Shown: positions 27,021 to 35,335, numbered from the stretch's first letter. The stretch: DNA of 64,000 nt from Streptomyces sp. RerS4 (GCF_023515955.1 NZ_CP097322.1:3557501-3621500), one strand, 5' to 3'. Notes: generated by a model not told the origin, from the sequence alone. Translations and numbers: made by a program.

Positions 27021-28904
27021 TCAGGCGGGGCCGATCACCGGCCCCTCGTGCCAGCCCGCGCCGTCGCGCCAGTAGTGCTGGAGCAGGCGGTCGGTGCGCA
27101 GGACGACGACTTCCAGGTTGAACCCGAAGCTGCCCTGGAGCATCCCGGTGACGGCGAGCACGTCCCGCCCGAACGTCGCACCGTGCGCCCAGGGCGCCCC
27201 GGCGGCGTTCCCCCGCCACCAGTGCTCGACGCGCCCGCCCTCCACGGCCACGCACAGCTCGTAGTTCCCGGCGGTGTCCTCGTCCGCCGCCCCGTACTGG
27301 CCCTCGATCATGCACGGCGCGGAGGTGACCCCGGCGCCGAAGACCTCGCCGGGGTGCCAGGCGAAGCCGTTCGGATCGTCGCGCCACCACAGCTGCATCC
27401 GGCCGTCCGTACGGGCGGCCACCAGGTCGAGCCGGCGGGCGCGGGTCTGGATGAGGGCGGGGCCGTAGTGGGCGATGCCGGAGGCGAAACGGCCGCCGTC
27501 GTTCCAGGTCCAGGGGGCGCCGTTGATCCGCCACCAGTGGCTCAGGCGGCCGTCGGCTGTGCGGACCACCACCTCGAAGTTGCCGGGCTTGCCGTAGTCG
27601 CTCTGGATGAACGCGGGGGTCGAGCCGACGGCCGCGTCCCCCGGCCCGAAGGCGCCGCCGTCGCGCCAGACGCCGACGGCCTGCTCGTAGTACCAGTGGC
27701 GCAGCCGGCCGCCGGTGGTGACGTGCAGCGACTCCATGTTCCGGTTGTAGGTGGTGCCGGTGAAGGCGGGCAGGCCGGAGGCGTCACCGGCGAAGGCGGC
27801 ACCGGGGGTCCAGGTGTAGGGCGCGTCGCCCTCGCGCCACCAGTGGCGCAGTCGGCCGCCGCCGGCCGTCGCCGCGAGCTCGAAGTTGCGGTGGGCGGGG
27901 CCGTTGCCGCTCTCGTAGACGTTGCCCGCGTGCAGGCGGCGCTTGCTCCAGGGGTCGATGTTCGTGCCGCGCAGGCCGCACTTGGCCCAGTAGTCGATGT
28001 TCACCTCGCCGTAGGCGATCCGGCCGTAGCCGCCGACGTGGTGGCCCGTACCCCAGGAGTTCTTGAACAGCCAGCAGCCGGCCGCGTCGTCGTAGCCGAC
28101 GACCAGGACGCAGTGACCGCCCGCGAGGGCGTCGCCGGTGCGGTGGTAGACGCCTGCGCCGAGGCCGAAGAAGTCGTCGTAGACGTCGAAGCAGGCGGTC
28201 AGCGGGCCCACCGTGTCCAGCCAGACCTTCTGCTGCTCCACGTCTCCGAGTCGGACGTAGTCGGTGATGCGGACCGTCCGCCCGGAGCGGTCCCAGCTCG
28301 GCGTGTACTCCGCCCGCCAGGCGTCGCGCCGCTCGGCGGGCAGGCCGTCGGGCGGGGTGCTGTACGGCCAGCAGTCCGGGTCGGCGAGGCCGCCGCTGCG
28401 GGCGATCCAGTCGAGGGCCGTCTCCGGGTTGCCGCCCTGCCCGCAGGAGAACCTGAGCCCGTCGTGGACGTCGCCCTCGGAACGCACCGCCCACACGTCG
28501 TGCTCGATCCGGGCCATCGACTCCACGAGTCCGACCGCGCCGAACGCCCAGGACGAGGCGCAGGGGTTCTGGTCCTTGACCTTCGTCAGCCAGGGCAGGC
28601 CCCAGCGACTGCGCCAGTCGACGGCGATGGGCCGTCCGGATGTCTCCTGTGCCTCGGGAAGCAGTCCGTGCGCGGCCCGGCGGCGGTTCAGGTGCGGGTT
28701 GCCGCTGTCGCGGCCGATCAGCGCCTTGAGGTCGACGACGCCCGCCTCGGCGGCCGGCGTCAGGTTCACCCCCGGCTCCAGGCCCAGCGAGGGCCTCGGC
28801 AACGGATCCCCGTCCGCCAGGTGCTCGCTGACCGACCACCTCGCCCCTTGCCGCGCGAGCCGCGCCCGCAGTTCCCCCGCCGTCTGGACAGACTCCTCCG
28901 GCAT
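27021..28904 (-). CDS. C1 papain-fold protein with Ser in place of catalytic Cys, fused to a W-rich beta-propeller
   Basis: 627 aa from ATG 28904 (GTG 28952 is an alternative). After an about 90-residue prodomain-like region the C1A fold spans about 92-325. The oxyanion Gln112, His264 (GGHCVLVVGY) and Asn282 (KNSWG) of papain are present, but the nucleophile position in DQNPCASSWAFG is Ser118, not Cys; the structural Cys115 and Cys154 remain. This echoes silicatein-like Ser variants and inactive C1 homologues. Residues about 335-627 carry six repeats of about 48 residues ending HWWR, HWYY, HWWR, LWWR, HWWR, HYWR, likely blades of a PLL/tectonin-like lectin propeller. No clear Sec signal at the N-terminus. 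It may be a binding protein or a Ser-type hydrolase; both are inference. Stands alone. Confidence 0.85.
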   Translation of the reverse strand: MPEESVQTAGELRARLARQGARWSVSEHLADGDPLPRPSLGLEPGVNLTPAAEAGVVDLKALIGRDSGNPHLNRRRAAHGLLPEAQETSGRPIAVDWRSRWGLPWLTKVKDQNPCASSWAFGAVGLVESMARIEHDVWAVRSEGDVHDGLRFSCGQGGNPETALDWIARSGGLADPDCWPYSTPPDGLPAERRDAWRAEYTPSWDRSGRTVRITDYVRLGDVEQQKVWLDTVGPLTACFDVYDDFFGLGAGVYHRTGDALAGGHCVLVVGYDDAAGCWLFKNSWGTGHHVGGYGRIAYGEVNIDYWAKCGLRGTNIDPWSKRRLHAGNVYESGNGPAHRNFELAATAGGGRLRHWWREGDAPYTWTPGAAFAGDASGLPAFTGTTYNRNMESLHVTTGGRLRHWYYEQAVGVWRDGGAFGPGDAAVGSTPAFIQSDYGKPGNFEVVVRTADGRLSHWWRINGAPWTWNDGGRFASGIAHYGPALIQTRARRLDLVAARTDGRMQLWWRDDPNGFAWHPGEVFGAGVTSAPCMIEGQYGAADEDTAGNYELCVAVEGGRVEHWWRGNAAGAPWAHGATFGRDVLAVTGMLQGSFGFNLEVVVLRTDRLLQHYWRDGAGWHEGPVIGPA

Positions 28905-29001
28905 ACCCGGCCCCCCACTCGGTCGTACGCCACGGGAGCGTCTCCCCGTCACGGGAGCCCGTCAAGGGCGTCCGTACGGTCGCACGGGAACACGGGGGTC
29001 G

Positions 29002-29007
29002 TACGCT
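29002..29007 (+). promoter_or_regulatory. -10 box TACGCT of the nucleotidyltransferase gene (leaderless-type)
   Basis: TACGCT ends six bases before ATG 29014 with no Shine-Dalgarno. Confidence 0.5.
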
Positions 29008-29013
29008 GCCGGC

Positions 29014-29541
29014 ATGGAAACGGGGCGGGCCGCACGACAGTTGGCGATGATCGAGCAGGTGCGCGCGCTGGGCATCGAGGTGTGGCTGCGGGGCGGCTGG
29101 GCCATGGACTTCTGGCTCGGCGAGATCACCCGGGAGCACGAGGACGTCGACTGGTTCGCCTGGTCCGAGGACGGCCCACGGCTCCGCGAACGGCTCGTGC
29201 CCCTCGGCTACGCCGTCCTGCGCGCGGACGAGCGGCAGCTCGACCTCGCCCGCGACGGCGAGGAGCTGAGCTTCGCGTTCGTCACGCGGGACGCGGCGGA
29301 CCGGATCGTGGTGGCGGGCGGCCCCTGGGCGGGCACACCGTGGCCGGCGGGAATGCTCGAACCGGCGACGCGGGGGCAGCTGGGCGCGCTCGAATGCCCG
29401 GTCGTCTCCCCGGAGGCGCAGATCGAGATCAAACGCATGATGCCGACCTGGGTCCCCACCCTGCGCCGCCGCCCGAAGGACGCCAAGGACATCACCCGCC
29501 TGGAGGCGGCCCTGACGGCCCGGGGACCGCGGGGGCCGTAG
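29014..29541 (+). CDS. Aminoglycoside 2''-adenylyltransferase-like nucleotidyltransferase
   Basis: 175 aa. GGWAMDFWLGEITREHEDVDW is the nucleotidyltransferase core of the AadB/LinB-type family (GG...D-x-D variant, Asp of EDVDW). SPEAQIEIKRMMPTWVPTLRRRPKDAKDI supplies the C-terminal basic part. Relatives adenylylate aminoglycosides or lincosamides, but most Streptomyces chromosomal members are untested, so resistance is only possible. Shorter than some family enzymes, but the key motif is intact. A small hairpin covers its stop codon. Confidence 0.8.
   Translation: METGRAARQLAMIEQVRALGIEVWLRGGWAMDFWLGEITREHEDVDWFAWSEDGPRLRERLVPLGYAVLRADERQLDLARDGEELSFAFVTRDAADRIVVAGGPWAGTPWPAGMLEPATRGQLGALECPVVSPEAQIEIKRMMPTWVPTLRRRPKDAKDITRLEAALTARGPRGP
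29515..29539 (+). terminator. Possible terminator hairpin at the end of the nucleotidyltransferase gene
   Basis: ACGGCCC (29515-29521) pairs with GGGCCGT (29533-29539), seven bases around an 11-base loop; GC-rich, no T-tract. The remaining stretch to 29837 holds a 15-base unit CGTACCGCCGGATCC twice in tandem near 29630-29660 and no convincing gene. Confidence 0.35.
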
Positions 29542-29837
29542 GACGAGGCCGCCGGCGCGACGGAGGGCCCTGCCCGGACCCGATCCACCGGCGCCGCCAG
29601 GCCGCAGGCCGCCGCCCGGCGCCCGGCGCCCGTACCGCCGGATCCCGTACCGCCGGATCCCCGGATCCCGCACCACCCACCGGGGCCGGGCCGGCGGGTG
29701 CGTGGGGATCCCGTCGGGCAGCGCCCCGGCGGCGGCCGGCTCCGCCGCCCGGTCGTCGTGCTCGCACGGCCCGAGCCCCCGGTCGGCGAGCCGCCCGCGC
29801 GTGCGTTCCAGTACGACGACCCGCTCCGAGAGACGGT

Positions 29838-31085
29838 TCACGCCGAGGCGGGCGGCTCCTCCCGGCCGATCGCCTCCAGCACCAGCCGCGCGGCGACCTC
29901 CGCCCCGTCGGTGCGGACGGCGGCGGCAACCGCGCTCGCCCGCTCGCGGGTCTCGGGCGCCAGCGCCACCTTCAGCGCTGCGGACAGGGACGCGACGGTC
30001 GGCGCGGCCCCCTCGTGGGCGGCGCCGATGCCCAAGTCGACCACGCGTTCGGCCCAGTACGGCTGGTCCGCGCCCTGCGGTACGACCACCTGCGGCGCGC
30101 CCGCACGGGCGGCGGTCGTCGTCGTGCCCGCGCTGCCGTGGTGCACGACGGCAGCCATACGGGGGAACAGTGCCTGCTGGTTGACCTCGCCGACGGCGAA
30201 GCAGTCGTCGTCCCCGCCGTCGATCAGGTCCACTTCCGCCCACCCCCGGGCGACGACCACCCGGCGCCCCTGCGCGCGGACCGCCTCGACGGCCACCCGG
30301 GCGACGTCCTTCAGGACGCTCGCCGGCGTGCTGCCGAAGCCCACGTACACCGGCGGCGTACCGGCGTCGAGGAACGCCTCCAGCCCCTGCGGGAGCGGGC
30401 GTACGTCCGGCCGCGTCCACGCGCCGGTCTGCACGACGTCGGCATCCGCCGACGGCCACGGGCTCAGGGTCGGGTCCGTCGCCAGCCACGGGCGGTCGGT
30501 GAAGGCGTAATCACGGACGTTGTCCAGCGGGGGCAGGCCGATCGCGGCGCGGTGGGCGTTGACGGCCGCGCCGAACATCTCGTTCGCGTTGCGCGCGTCC
30601 ACGTCCCACAGCTCGCGGTTGTCGGATATCCCCGGCGGCAGCGGCCGGCCCCGCCGCGCGGGCGGCGGCTGGTGCGGCGACGGCGTGCTGACGGGCTGGT
30701 GGGCCACGTGCACGTAGGGGATGCCCAGCTTCTCGGCCACCGACCGCGCGCCGGCCGTGACCGGCAGCGGGCCGGTCGCCACCAGCGCCTCACACCCCTC
30801 GGCCGCCTCGGCGACCGTGCCGAACTGGGCGGCGATCAACTCCGCCGCACGTTCCGCCAGACCCGCCGCGGACCCCGGCGTCACCGAGGCCACCATCGGC
30901 CGCACCGGCCGCCCGATCGGCACCACCGGCAGGCCGACGGCGGCCAACAGCTCGGCGAACTCCTCGTCCGGCGGCGCGCAGAACCGCACCTCCGCGCCGA
31001 GCCCGCGCAACGCCACCGCGAGCCCCACCATCGGCTCGACGCTCCCGCGCGCCCCGTACGACACGACCAACACCCGCATGAACAC
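29838..31085 (-). CDS. GT1 (MGT-like) glycosyltransferase
   Basis: 415 aa GT-B fold enzyme. N-terminal MRVLVVSYGARGSVEPMVGLAVAL acceptor domain (GSVEP glycine loop). The C-terminal donor domain has PPVYVGFGSTPA, the family signature VVHHGSAGTTTTAARAGAPQVVVPQGADQPYWAERV (shown for the HHGSAGT and DQPYWAERV blocks) and LGIGAAH. Related to vancosamine/macrolide and sterol glycosyltransferases using nucleotide sugars. No antibiotic cluster is adjacent, so it may act in macrolide detoxification or on lipid acceptors. GTG 31085 has GGAAG six bases upstream; ATG 31079 is the alternative. Confidence 0.9.
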   Translation of the reverse strand: MFMRVLVVSYGARGSVEPMVGLAVALRGLGAEVRFCAPPDEEFAELLAAVGLPVVPIGRPVRPMVASVTPGSAAGLAERAAELIAAQFGTVAEAAEGCEALVATGPLPVTAGARSVAEKLGIPYVHVAHQPVSTPSPHQPPPARRGRPLPPGISDNRELWDVDARNANEMFGAAVNAHRAAIGLPPLDNVRDYAFTDRPWLATDPTLSPWPSADADVVQTGAWTRPDVRPLPQGLEAFLDAGTPPVYVGFGSTPASVLKDVARVAVEAVRAQGRRVVVARGWAEVDLIDGGDDDCFAVGEVNQQALFPRMAAVVHHGSAGTTTTAARAGAPQVVVPQGADQPYWAERVVDLGIGAAHEGAAPTVASLSAALKVALAPETRERASAVAAAVRTDGAEVAARLVLEAIGREEPPASA

Positions 31086-31174
31086 CGCTCACTTCCGCAG
31101 AACCCGACGTAAGGCGCTGATTCTGCGCCACCCCCGGGCCCTTGCCGCAAGCCCCCCACTCGGCTATATCTTGA

Positions 31175-31342
31175 TCATGGAGAGGGCGGCCGTCCGTCGT
31201 CGTCTCCCGACTCCTCGCCGGGATCATCGTCCGCGCGCACGGGCCGCACGCTCCCCCGCCCCTCCGGGTTCCGCGCCCGGAACGACCGCCAGGCGCGCTC
31301 GCGCCGCTCCTCCGGGGTCATGTACTCCGGCAGACGCCTCAC
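31175..31342 (-). CDS. Very small charged protein, second gene of a coupled pair
   Basis: 55 aa from GTG 31342, overlapping the stop of the previous small gene by four bases (GTGA). Sequence begins VRRLPEYMTPEERRERAWRS, followed by Arg-rich and Asp/Glu-rich halves. No family is recognised. Support is the coupling and the amphipathic TPEERRERAWRSFRAR helix, not homology. Confidence 0.5.
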   Translation of the reverse strand: MRRLPEYMTPEERRERAWRSFRARNPEGRGSVRPVRADDDPGEESGDDDGRPPSP

Positions 31343-31548
31343 GCCCCCGCCTCCCCGTGGCACGGATCGGCATGCCGGTAGACGACGACGGGCGCCCCGG
31401 ACTCGCCCTCCGCGCTCCCCCGCCGCACGGGCACCAGCGCCCCCACCTCGCGCCGACACACGAAGCACCTGCTGCCCGGGGGCGCGTAGGTCACGTACTC
31501 CCACGCGTACCCGCCGTAGTCGGGGGACGCCCCCCGTGGCCGATCCAT
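31339..31548 (-). CDS. Small putative zinc-binding protein
   Basis: 69 aa from ATG 31548 with GAGGTG five bases upstream. Cys and His arranged as CFVC (residues about 28-31) and HADPCHGEA near the C-terminus (Cys/His cluster), likely one zinc. Contains YGGYAWEYVTYAPPG and a hydrophobic VPVRRGSAEGESGAPVVVYRHADPC, typical of small actinobacterial zinc-finger-like proteins. Coupled to the 55-aa gene. Function unknown. Confidence 0.6.
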   Translation of the reverse strand: MDRPRGASPDYGGYAWEYVTYAPPGSRCFVCRREVGALVPVRRGSAEGESGAPVVVYRHADPCHGEAGA

Positions 31549-31628
31549 GTCGCACCTCTTCCAGCCCAAGCCCAAGTCCGGGAAGACCACCTGAGCGTAG
31601 GTGGCGGGGCAGCCCAGGCCCCCCGAAC

Positions 31629-31808
31629 TTGCACGAGCTCGCGGGGTTTCACCCGAGTGCGGAAGCGGTCCGTGCGGGCGTACAGCGGCACGTGGGCTTG
31701 CCGGCCGTGCCTGAGCCCGGCGCGTTGCAACCGGGGGCGTGGGGCGTCCGGGACCGGGCCGTCGGCAAGACGGTATGGGCCGAATGGGGCGTCGGGGCCG
31801 CCCGATAG
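31629..31808 (+). pseudogene. Internally deleted HATPase_c remnant
   Basis: An open frame of about 59 codons ends at TAG 31806. Its C-terminus WGVRDRAVGKTVWAEW matches the end of the intact HATPase at 12105-12473 (WGVRREATGKTVWAEL) closely. Its upstream part AVRAGVQRHVGLPAVPEP resembles the N-terminal LLRHAVREHLGVGASPDA of the same protein. The N box and G box between them are missing, so it looks like a deleted copy that cannot bind ATP. A coincidental frame cannot be excluded for the N-terminal half. Confidence 0.5.
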
Positions 31809-31811
31809 GGT
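31806..31811 (+). promoter_or_regulatory. -10 box TAGGGT of the DUF1266 gene (leaderless-type)
   Basis: TAGGGT ends six bases before ATG 31818; its first three bases are the stop codon of the HATPase remnant. Confidence 0.45.
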
Positions 31812-31817
31812 CCCCGT

Positions 31818-33023
31818 ATGGATGGCTGGACGGCGCCGAGCGCGATCGAGAGAGAGCTGTACGAGGCGAAGTGCCGCGGGGACTGGGCCGCGTACCTGGC
31901 CGCACTCGCGCGGGCGCGGCTCTACATCGCCCAGCCCCGCGCCCGCGCCGACGCCGAGCCCGACAGCGTGCGCTTCTACCGCAACCCGCACAACGCCCTC
32001 GTCGTCCACACCGCCGGCACCCTGCCCGTCCCCACCCCCGAGACGGTCTACGAGTCCCAGAGCCTGGGCTGGTTCGCCAAGGTGTGGACCCCCTCCGACC
32101 CGGCCTACCTCGCCGTGAACCCCGGCACGCCCTGCGAGGCCTACCTCACGACCACCCCCGCCGACCTGGCCCGCTGGCGGGCCCACTTCGACGCCGCCCC
32201 CGACTACGGGCTGCCCTCCGGCGCCGTCCACACCCTGTCCATCGGCGGCCCTCTCCACGGCCCCGTCGCGCACGGACTGGCCGTCGGCGCCCATCTGGCC
32301 GTCTCCAACGGGGAGTTCTGGAACTCCCTCGCCTACCACGGCAACGGCTACCACCGCCAGCGCGCCCGCCTCCTCGACAGCTGGGACATCACCGACCACA
32401 CCACCTGGCGCCACACCCTGGAGCAGCTGCTGACCGCGCGCATCGTCAGCCCCGTCTGGGAGTACGCCCTGCGCGTGCGCCGCGTCCTGGCCTCCGACTT
32501 CGCCGGGCCCGTCGACGTCGAGCACTGGCGGCACGCCGCCGAGGCCGGCCTGCGCCGCAGCGCGGAACTCTCCGCCGAACCGCAGCTCACCCCCGACGGC
32601 GTCACGATCGCCCAGCCGCGCCCGACCGCCGAGGTCGAGGGCGAGATCGCCGGGGTACGGCGGCTCATCGGCCGCATCAACCGCTACGAGCAGCGCTTCC
32701 GGGCCGACGGGCTGCTGCCCGAGGACGGCTGGGTGCGTTCCGTGGAGTCCTGGGACCACGGGCGGGCCTCCCAGATGGCCCGCTGGGGCATAGGCGCCCG
32801 CTACGGCACGCTGGAGGAGGCGGAACGCGGTGTGCTGCGCGCCGGGGAGGCCGCCCGGCGCACGTACCGGTCGTGGGAGGAGTTCTCCGCCGGGTACGCC
32901 CTGGGGCGGTGCCTGCACTTCGACGAGGAGGCGTTCGGGGAGTGGTACACCGGCGCCCTCGCCACGCACATGGCCCTGACCACCGACCCGGGCAGCCCGT
33001 GGCGCAACATCCCCTGGACATGA
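31818..33023 (+). CDS. DUF1266 domain-containing protein
   Basis: 401 aa. N-terminal half (1-190) is a SseB-like/unknown alpha-beta region (ERELYEAKCRGDWAAYLAALARARLYIAQPR). The C-terminal half fits DUF1266: WEYALRVRRVLA, VESWDHGRASQMARWGIGARY and YRSWEEFSAGYALGRCLHFDEEAFGEWYT. No signal peptide. Function unknown; DUF1266 proteins are frequent in actinomycetes and in YPO-like bacterial loci. Confidence 0.82.
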   Translation: MDGWTAPSAIERELYEAKCRGDWAAYLAALARARLYIAQPRARADAEPDSVRFYRNPHNALVVHTAGTLPVPTPETVYESQSLGWFAKVWTPSDPAYLAVNPGTPCEAYLTTTPADLARWRAHFDAAPDYGLPSGAVHTLSIGGPLHGPVAHGLAVGAHLAVSNGEFWNSLAYHGNGYHRQRARLLDSWDITDHTTWRHTLEQLLTARIVSPVWEYALRVRRVLASDFAGPVDVEHWRHAAEAGLRRSAELSAEPQLTPDGVTIAQPRPTAEVEGEIAGVRRLIGRINRYEQRFRADGLLPEDGWVRSVESWDHGRASQMARWGIGARYGTLEEAERGVLRAGEAARRTYRSWEEFSAGYALGRCLHFDEEAFGEWYTGALATHMALTTDPGSPWRNIPWT

Positions 33024-33094
33024 GCGACTTCCCCTGACTTTCCCTAGTGCTCGGGGGCGGCTCGAAAGGCGCGATGCGCGAAGGCCACCCGAAC

Positions 33095-33100
33095 TACCCT
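33095..33100 (+). promoter_or_regulatory. -10 box TACCCT of the PPOX gene (leaderless-type)
   Basis: TACCCT ends seven bases before ATG 33108; no Shine-Dalgarno. Confidence 0.45.
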
Positions 33101-33107
33101 CGGCCGC

Positions 33108-33521
33108 ATGACCATTGTGCTGAACGACACCGTGCGACAGCTCCTCGACACCCCCCACCCCGCGGTCCTCACCACCCTCAACCCCGACGGTGGGCCACAG
33201 AGTTCGGTGGTCTGGGTGAGCCGTGACGGCGACGAGCTGCTCATCTCCACCGAACGCGACCGCCGCAAGGCGCGCAACATCGCCCGCGAGCCGCGCGTCG
33301 GCCTGACCGTCTTCGACCTGGCCAATCCCTACCTCTACGCCGAGATCCGCGGCACCGCCACCCTCACCGAGGACATCGGCCGCGCCGTCGCCGGCCGCAT
33401 CGCCGAGGAGTACGTCGGCGCGGAGGCCGCCAAGGAGTACCAGGACCCCTCCGACGGGGCCGTACGCGTCGTCGTGCGCATCACCCCGACCAAGGTCCTC
33501 GGCAACGCCGCCCAGGCCTGA
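33108..33521 (+). CDS. PPOX class F420-dependent (or flavin) oxidoreductase
   Basis: 137 aa split-barrel protein: HPAVLTTLNPDGGPQSSVVWVSRDGDELLISTERDRRKARNI (shown in part) is the cofactor-binding core of the actinobacterial F420-dependent PPOX family. The short length and KARNIAREPRVGLTVFD motif favour F420 over FMN, but this is family inference. Converges with the 33528-34292 gene, six bases between stops. Confidence 0.88.
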   Translation: MTIVLNDTVRQLLDTPHPAVLTTLNPDGGPQSSVVWVSRDGDELLISTERDRRKARNIAREPRVGLTVFDLANPYLYAEIRGTATLTEDIGRAVAGRIAEEYVGAEAAKEYQDPSDGAVRVVVRITPTKVLGNAAQA

Positions 33522-33527
33522 TCGCCC

Positions 33528-34292
33528 TCAGGGCAGCAGCGCCCGTACCGCCAGCCAGGCGTCGACGGCCTCCGTCAGGGGGTCGTCGACCGCCAGCAGG
33601 GGCCGCAGCGGCACCAGCCACCGGGCCACGCCCTTGAGCCGCCGCAGGTGCAGGATGCGGGCGGGCGGCAACTCCCGCCAGATCCGGCCCCGTTCCGCCG
33701 CCTCGGCCGGGGTCAGGTCCAGCAGCGCCAGCAGCTCGGCGCACAGCGCGGCGGGCTCCCCGGCGGCCCCCGCACCCAGCTCCCGGATCAGGTAGCAGCG
33801 TACGAAGGCCAGGTCGGGGCCCGTTTCCAGGGCGGACGCGCCCTCCGCCGCGGCCCGTCGACGCGTCGCCGCGAGCGCCACCCGCGCCCAGCGGACGCGG
33901 ACCTCGCGCGGCAGCCGGTCGTCCTGCATCCGGGCCACCGCCAGGACCCGCAGGGCCTGCGGCCGGGGCTCGTCGCGCAGCGGCGGCCCCGCCGCCAACC
34001 AGGCCTCCAGCTCGCCCAGCGTGTGCGCCGCGGCCGGTACCGAGGTCAGCACCTGGCCCGGGGTCAGCAGGGCGGCCATGGGCCCGCTGAGGTGGACGCG
34101 CGCCGTGTGGCCGCCGCCGATGAACTCCACCGGCCGCCCGTAGGCCTCCACCTGCCGCAGCGCGAGCCGGGACTCCCCGGCGGCGTACACCTGACCGGCG
34201 TGGGCGACGCCGCCGAGGCACCGCACGACGCACACCCCGCCCCGTACGTCGGCCTCCTCGACGGAGTGGACCTGTAGCTCGGTGATGGGCAC
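33528..34292 (-). CDS. Unknown protein with an EF-Tu domain II-like N-terminal beta-barrel
   Basis: 254 aa. Residues 1-85 read VCVVRCLGGVAHAGQVYA, a stretch with RPVEFIGGGHTARVHLSGPM and LTPGQVLTS, the spacing and glycines of the translation-factor domain II barrel. The rest is helical with a large Ala/Arg/Leu content (RRLKGVARWLVPLRPLLAV near the end). No nucleotide-binding motif follows, so it is not a GTPase. Sits 34 bases downstream of the GNAT gene on the same strand, probably co-transcribed. The fold suggestion is inference. Confidence 0.7.
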   Translation of the reverse strand: MPITELQVHSVEEADVRGGVCVVRCLGGVAHAGQVYAAGESRLALRQVEAYGRPVEFIGGGHTARVHLSGPMAALLTPGQVLTSVPAAAHTLGELEAWLAAGPPLRDEPRPQALRVLAVARMQDDRLPREVRVRWARVALAATRRRAAAEGASALETGPDLAFVRCYLIRELGAGAAGEPAALCAELLALLDLTPAEAAERGRIWRELPPARILHLRRLKGVARWLVPLRPLLAVDDPLTEAVDAWLAVRALLP

Positions 34293-34326
34293 CCCGGCCT
34301 CCCTTCCCGGGCCGGAGGCTACCGCG

Positions 34327-35274
34327 TCAGGCGCCGGTCGGGTGCTCCAGGACGAGGCGGATCTCGGTGACCTCGTAGCCGGCCCGGTCGAAGGCGGCGG
34401 CCATCGGGACGTTGACGGTGTCGGTGGTCGCGGTGATGCGCTCGGCGCCCTCGCCGGCGTGGAAACGGGTGATCTCGGCGAGCACCTCGTCGATCAGGCC
34501 CTGTCCGCGCTGCTCGGGAACGACGCCCAGGTACCCGACGTTGCGGTGGTAGGGGGTGGCGGAGGGGATCGCCAGGCCGGCGAGGGTGCCGTCGGGCAGG
34601 TGGGCCAGGCGCCACCAGGAGCGCTCACCGGGGCAGTCCCGGTAGAACGCCATGTCCTCGCGGGCGAGTTCCTCCTCGCTCATCGTGGCGAGTTCGTGGC
34701 GCGTGGCCAGGTCGAGACTGCCGCGCGACAGCCGGACGAAGGCGTCGAGGAACTCCTCGTCGGTGCCCTCGCGGAAGACGAGCTTCCCGGTCGGCTCGGC
34801 GGTCCCGGCCGCCGGTGTCCACTCGTAGCGCAGGCGCTCGATCTCGCGCGTCAGACCGGCCCTGGACGCTGCCTCGCGCCGCCACGCCACCGCCTCGACC
34901 ACGGCCGGGTCGCTCCGCCAGTCGCGGGGCAGGGAGACGTTGTAGCCCGGGTGCGTGCCGAAGGCCTCGTGCCCGGCCGCCAGCAGCCCGGCGGCGACGC
35001 CGGTCGGGTCGGCGACGTCCGCGCGGACCTGGAGGCAGTCGAGGGCGACGGGCCGCTCGCTGTCGGCCCGACCCCACCACAGGGCGCGGGCGACGACCCG
35101 CCCGTCCTCGTCCTCGGCGAACCAGGTCCACTCGGGACGGAATCGGTTGCCGGCGAGCTCCTCGCGGAAGCGGTCGGCGGTCAGGGCGGCGACGGGAGGG
35201 ACGGGGCCGTCCGCCGGGTAGGCGGCGGCGCGGTCGAGGTCGGCGGGGTCCGCGGTGGCGGGTCGAAAGCGCAT
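34327..35274 (-). CDS. GNAT family N-acetyltransferase
   Basis: 315 aa from ATG 35274. Two-half arrangement: a degenerate N-terminal GNAT-like half (1-150) and an active C-terminal half with acetyl-CoA motif VVPEQRGQGLIDEVL, then TATTDTVNVPMAAAFDRAGYEV. Many tandem GNATs acetylate small molecules or antibiotics; substrate unknown here. The frame is open to 35355 but that extension contains no start signal. A weak -10-like GATCAT is six bases upstream. Confidence 0.85.
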   Translation of the reverse strand: MRFRPATADPADLDRAAAYPADGPVPPVAALTADRFREELAGNRFRPEWTWFAEDEDGRVVARALWWGRADSERPVALDCLQVRADVADPTGVAAGLLAAGHEAFGTHPGYNVSLPRDWRSDPAVVEAVAWRREAASRAGLTREIERLRYEWTPAAGTAEPTGKLVFREGTDEEFLDAFVRLSRGSLDLATRHELATMSEEELAREDMAFYRDCPGERSWWRLAHLPDGTLAGLAIPSATPYHRNVGYLGVVPEQRGQGLIDEVLAEITRFHAGEGAERITATTDTVNVPMAAAFDRAGYEVTEIRLVLEHPTGA

Positions 35275-35335
35275 GGGCCGATGATCACACCGGGACCCGG
35301 CCCCCGACCAGGGGTTTTGGCAGTCGGCTCGGACG

